Source of the DNA: Chitinophagaceae bacterium
GTDB lineage: Bacteria > Bacteroidota > Bacteroidia > Chitinophagales > Chitinophagaceae
Length of the DNA: 64,000 bases
Direction of reading: 5' to 3'
Assembly (NCBI GenBank): GCA_016710165.1
Contig: JADJLJ010000001.1
Span: 248,001 to 312,000, forward strand
The translations under genes and the position numbers were made by a program. The notes below the pieces were generated by a model. The model was given only the letters and a program-made list of their open reading frames with translations. It ran no database searches and was not told the DNA's origin. Each line of letters starts with the position of its first letter. The stretch's first letter is position 1. Below, piece by piece: positions 60,423 to 64,000 of this stretch.

Positions 60423-62872
60423 GTGAAGAAAATACTGCTTATACTATTTGTGATTTGTACCAATTATCTACAGGCTCAAGTATTAAATTTTGAGTGGGCA
60501 AAACAATTTGGCAGTTCCTTATTCGATTATGGCATCTCGCTAAAAACGGATGCGATGGGTAACGTGTATTCAACCGGGGTCTTTGCAGGAACAGTTGATT
60601 TTGACCCAGGCCCCGGAGTATTTAACCTGACTTCAGACAATGGTTCTACCAATATTTATATATCGAAAATGAACGCTGCCGGTAACTTTATCTGGGCAAA
60701 ACACTTCGATGGTCCGGGTAATGATGAACCCAGGAACCTAGAGCTTGACCAAGCAGGGAATATTTACATTACCGGATTTATCGGGGGTATTACAGACTTT
60801 GATCCGGGCCCGGGAGTTTTAAATCTATCGCCTCCTTCCGACCAGACTGCATTTTTAAGTAAACTGGATAAAGATGGAAATCTTATCTGGGCCAAACTGG
60901 TAGCGCAAGGTGCTGCCCATTCAAGAGGTTCATCAATTAAGGTAGATGCCTTAGGAAATGTCTATTCAACAGGGTATTTTACGTCTCGGACAGATTTTGA
61001 TCCTGGGCCAGGTTTGTTTGAAATGAATGGACGTCCCAGTACTTACGTTCAAAAACTGGATGTAAACGGCAATTTCGTTTGGGCAAAACAGATCCAGGAC
61101 CCACCATCTAGCCCGGATATACCATCATCATGGGGATTTTCACTTGTGCTCGATAGGAAAGAGAATACTTATATAACGGGGACTTTTCATTATCAATCAG
61201 ACTTTGATCCTGGCCCCGGTATCTACTTATTGTCATCTCCCCATAGTATTTACATCTGGAAACTAGATAGCAATGGGAATTTTGTGTGGGCCAGGATGCT
61301 TGGCACTTCTGCAGCACAGATCTCTTATGCAATGGTGAATGATAATTCGGGTAACTTGTACATAACGGGACATTTCAGTCAAACGGTTGATTTTGATCCA
61401 GGACCAGGTACTTATAACCTTACCTCGACAGGTACAAATGATATTTTTGTCTTGAAATTAAGCCCGGATGGGAATTTAATATGGGCAAAACAATTTGGTA
61501 ATACAGAAGAACCAAATTCGTATGAGCAAACTCATTTTGCCATTACACTTGATAACCTGGGCGCCGTTTATATTACCGGGCTGTTTATAGGGATCGGGGA
61601 TTTTGATCCCGGTCCGGGTGTGTTTAACCTTACCTCAACGGATGCATCCGATATTTATATTTGTAAACTTAATAACAATGGCGATTTGATCTGGGCAAAA
61701 AGCATGGGTGGAGTGTGGTATGATTATGGCTTTTCTATTAATGTTGACGCCTCAAAAAATATCTATACAACAGGAGCATTCGAAAATACAGTTGATTTTG
61801 ACCCGGGCCCTGGAATATATACCCTTAGTTCACCAGAAGTACTAATGTTTATATCCACAAGATGAGTCAATGTATTGGGAATACAAACTCTACTATTAAT
61901 GCTGCTGTTTGTAATAGCTATGTATTGAATGGACATATCTATACAAGCACTGGTACATATACACAGGTTATTGCAAACGCTGCAGGTTGCGATAGTATCA
62001 TCACGCTTAACCTGATCATCAACAGGAAATTCACTTCAATAAACGCAACCATCTGCGAAGGACAAACCTACTACGCCGGTGGCGCCAACCAAACTACTTC
62101 AGGTATTTATAAAGATACGTTGCTTACCAGCCTTGGTTGTGATTCTGTGATTACAACAACCTTAACAGTACATCCCAAACCAAACCCCGACCTGGGCCCT
62201 GACAGAAATCTTTGTGTGTCTTCAGCGGCGATAATTACCCCGGGAGTCTTTAACAGCTATCTCTGGCAGGATAACAGCACGCAACCAAACTTCACGGTCA
62301 ACAGTATTGGTACATACTGGGTAAAAGTTACCGATGTCAATACTTGTACTGCAACAGACAGCCTGAAGGTATTGGCAATAGATACCGTACCTAAGAACTT
62401 CTTACCGCCTGATCAAAAGATATGTTATGGTAACGAAGTAAAAATATCCGTGCCGGGATATAAGGACTATTTGTGGAATACAGGTTCCACTTTGGGGAAT
62501 ATTTCGCTGAGGAGTTTCGGAACATTCTACCTCACTGTAACAGATAATAATAACTGCAGCGGTACGGACTCGATAACCATTCTAAGGGCCAACTGCATTC
62601 CCATCGGCATACCCAATGCATTTACACCGAATGGCGATGGAAAAAATGATGTTTTCAAGCCTACCATTAACCAGGCTGTTCAGAACTTCAGTTTTATTGT
62701 ATTCAACCGCTACGGTGAAAAAGTATTTGAGACAAACGAATACGGGAAAGGTTGGGATGGAACTTACAAAGGCAAAAATCAACCCTCTGGCTCTTATGTG
62801 TACCGCATTACATTCTCCAATATTTATGGCTGGGAATCTGTAAATAATGGTAGTTTCTTGCTGATCCGCTGA
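60423..62872 (+). CDS. Secreted SBBP-repeat protein with T9SS type B C-terminus, frameshifted
   Basis: The GTG at 60423 gives MKKILLILFVICTNYLQAQ, a signal peptide. It is followed by about nine SBBP-type repeats (NVYSTG..., DFDPGPGVFNLTS, ISKMNAAGNFIWAK), expected to form a beta-propeller. The frame ends at 61865 as given; adding one A to the AA at 61837-61838 gives SPESTNVYIHKMSQCIGNTN and continues through two AGCDSIITLNL-type repeats and Ig-like parts to the closing domain IPNAFTPNGDGKNDVF...SGSYVYRI, the T9SS type B / CHU_C sorting domain. Total 816 residues. Likely exported across the outer membrane and surface-attached. The start might be TTG at 60411, less likely. Confidence 0.85.
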
Positions 62873-62983
62873 TTCTTCCTAAAAGCAGCATCCGGTTGCT
62901 CCTGCTTGCCTTAGCATTCAAACCCCGGGTATTACAGCGGACGGCACCAAACCTTTGCCCGGTTTTTTACGTTTAGATATGAA

Positions 62984-64000
62984 ATGAAAAGCTTCCCTGC
63001 CATATTCGCTTTCCTGTTTGGCAGCCTTGCCGTTGCAAATGGCCAGTCAGCCAAACTGGAATGGGCCAGCCAGATGCGTGGCAGTTCATTTGACGTATGC
63101 CAGGCACTGGCGCTGGATGCAGCAGGCAATGTTTATGCCACCGGCTATTTTTCCACCACTACTGATTTTGATCCCGGCACCGGGGTATTCGATCTTCGGT
63201 CGGTAAATGCCGAAGACATTTTCCTGGCCAAGTACAGGCCCGATGGCAGCCTGGTATGGGCAAAGAGCATCGGTGATTTCAGGTACCAGGCCGGCTATGC
63301 ACTCACCCTCGATTCGGCCGGGAATATTTATATGACGGGTATCTTTTTTGGTTCACTTGATTTTGATCCCGGCCCGGGGGTGACCACTTTGGGTTCTGCC
63401 GGTAACGAAGACATATTCATTTCCAAATTTGACAACAACGGGAATTTTGTATGGGCCAGGAAGATCGGCGGCCCTTCCAACGATTTCAGTAATGCCATCG
63501 TACTTGACAGGTCCGGTAATATTTACCTCAACGGGTATTTCGACGGCACATCCGATTTCGACCCGGGCACGGGCATTTATAACATGACATCCCTGGGCTC
63601 AACCGACATCTATATCTGCAAACTCAGCAATACCGGGAATTTTATATGGGCAAAACAAATTGGCGGAACATTGTCGGAAGGGGCGTATTCCATTGGCCTC
63701 GACGGGCAGAATAATATTTATACCACCGGCTTTTTCTGGGGTACGGTGGACTTTGATCCCGGCAGCAATGTATATGATCTCAGTTCCAATGGCTTTGGCG
63801 ATGGATTTATCCTGAAGCTGAATGCAAACGGCGGTTTTGTGAGGGCCGGAAGGATGGGTGGGGACGGAAGGGTACGTTGCACGAGCCTGAAACCGGATAA
63901 TGCCGGTTCCATACTGGTGACCGGGTATTTTGATGGCAATACCGATTTTGATACCGGTACCGGGACAAACATATTGAGTTCACCCATTGGCGATGAAGAT
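62984..64000 (+). CDS. Second SBBP-repeat secreted protein (cut by window end)
   Basis: From ATG at 62984 an open frame of 339 codons reaches the window edge. Signal peptide MKSFPAIFAFLFGSLAVANG, then EWASQMRGSSFDVCQALALD and repeated NVYATGYF, DFDPGTGVF, WAKSIGD units: the same SBBP architecture as the preceding gene, from which it probably arose by duplication. The G+C-richer codons differ from its neighbour, so the copies are not recent. A T9SS-type C-terminus is expected beyond the edge. The gap before it (62873-62983) has a near-consensus TACGTTTA. Confidence 0.85.
   Translation, partial: MKSFPAIFAFLFGSLAVANGQSAKLEWASQMRGSSFDVCQALALDAAGNVYATGYFSTTTDFDPGTGVFDLRSVNAEDIFLAKYRPDGSLVWAKSIGDFRYQAGYALTLDSAGNIYMTGIFFGSLDFDPGPGVTTLGSAGNEDIFISKFDNNGNFVWARKIGGPSNDFSNAIVLDRSGNIYLNGYFDGTSDFDPGTGIYNMTSLGSTDIYICKLSNTGNFIWAKQIGGTLSEGAYSIGLDGQNNIYTTGFFWGTVDFDPGSNVYDLSSNGFGDGFILKLNANGGFVRAGRMGGDGRVRCTSLKPDNAGSILVTGYFDGNTDFDTGTGTNILSSPIGDED

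Noticed and set aside
1..64000. tRNA, rRNA, riboswitch or insertion sequence
   Set aside because: I looked for T-loop/acceptor patterns, conserved riboswitch cores and transposase motifs and saw none.

Overview
The window looks like a chromosomal segment of a Bacteroidota bacterium, most likely from the Chitinophagaceae or a near relative (inference). The signs are family content (GLPGLI protein, DUF2851, DUF2520, DUF1599, BT_3928-type DoxX protein, DUF3857 protein, CarboxypepD-plug-barrel outer-membrane proteins, SBBP repeats with a T9SS type B / CHU_C end), promoter boxes of the TAnnTTTG type, and A/T-rich leaders without Shine-Dalgarno sequences. I saw no tRNA, rRNA, CRISPR array, transposase or prophage.

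Layout. 1-8.8 kb: a mostly minus-strand group (ogt, csaA, DUF952, SirB1-type transglutaminase, methyltransferase, an A+T-rich endonuclease/phosphatase-like gene, topA) separated by repeat-rich gaps. 9-16.1 kb: an alpha/beta hydrolase, then DUF2520, ferredoxin, iscX, kdsC-like phosphatase, UbiA prenyltransferase, maf and DUF2851. 16.1-21.1 kb: OsmC, an outer-membrane protein, lipA (frameshifted), a membrane protein, a NAGPA-type glycosidase and a DUF4382 lipoprotein. 21.1-32.4 kb: a sugar-to-glycogen block with ROK glucokinase, FucP-type transporter, glgA-glgC and glgB, interrupted on the other strand by a GLPGLI/outer-membrane-barrel pair. 32.4-42 kb: TPR protein, a YadA-head/peptidase S74 surface protein, a TonB-dependent receptor, DUF1684-CtlX and arginase. 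42-50.4 kb: ndk, nrnA, an FKBP lipoprotein, folP, DUF1599, DoxX protein, an oligopeptide-type permease, a cytochrome c lipoprotein and a Tat protein. 50.5-64 kb: thiolase, GNAT, a trpF remnant, pdhB (frameshifted), ubiD, DUF3857 protein, TraB/GumN, dciA-like gene, recF and two SBBP-repeat secreted proteins, the last cut by the window end.

Two signals run through the whole window. First, intergenic gaps hold short 'word' repeats (several unrelated word families) that iterate a few times and then recur as reverse complements, so a transcript would fold into long imperfect hairpins. At maf the 25-bp unit begins inside the last codons of the gene, and the iscX end also runs into a repeat. Second, at least four genes (lipA, the Tat gene, pdhB, the first SBBP gene) are broken by an apparent loss of exactly one base in a short homopolymer, and three more places look similar (3427, 20435, 40345). 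Draft-assembly indels are the simplest reading; the DUF1684-CtlX 'fusion' may be the same artefact.

All functions are assigned by reading motifs in the translated sequence; no database search was run.
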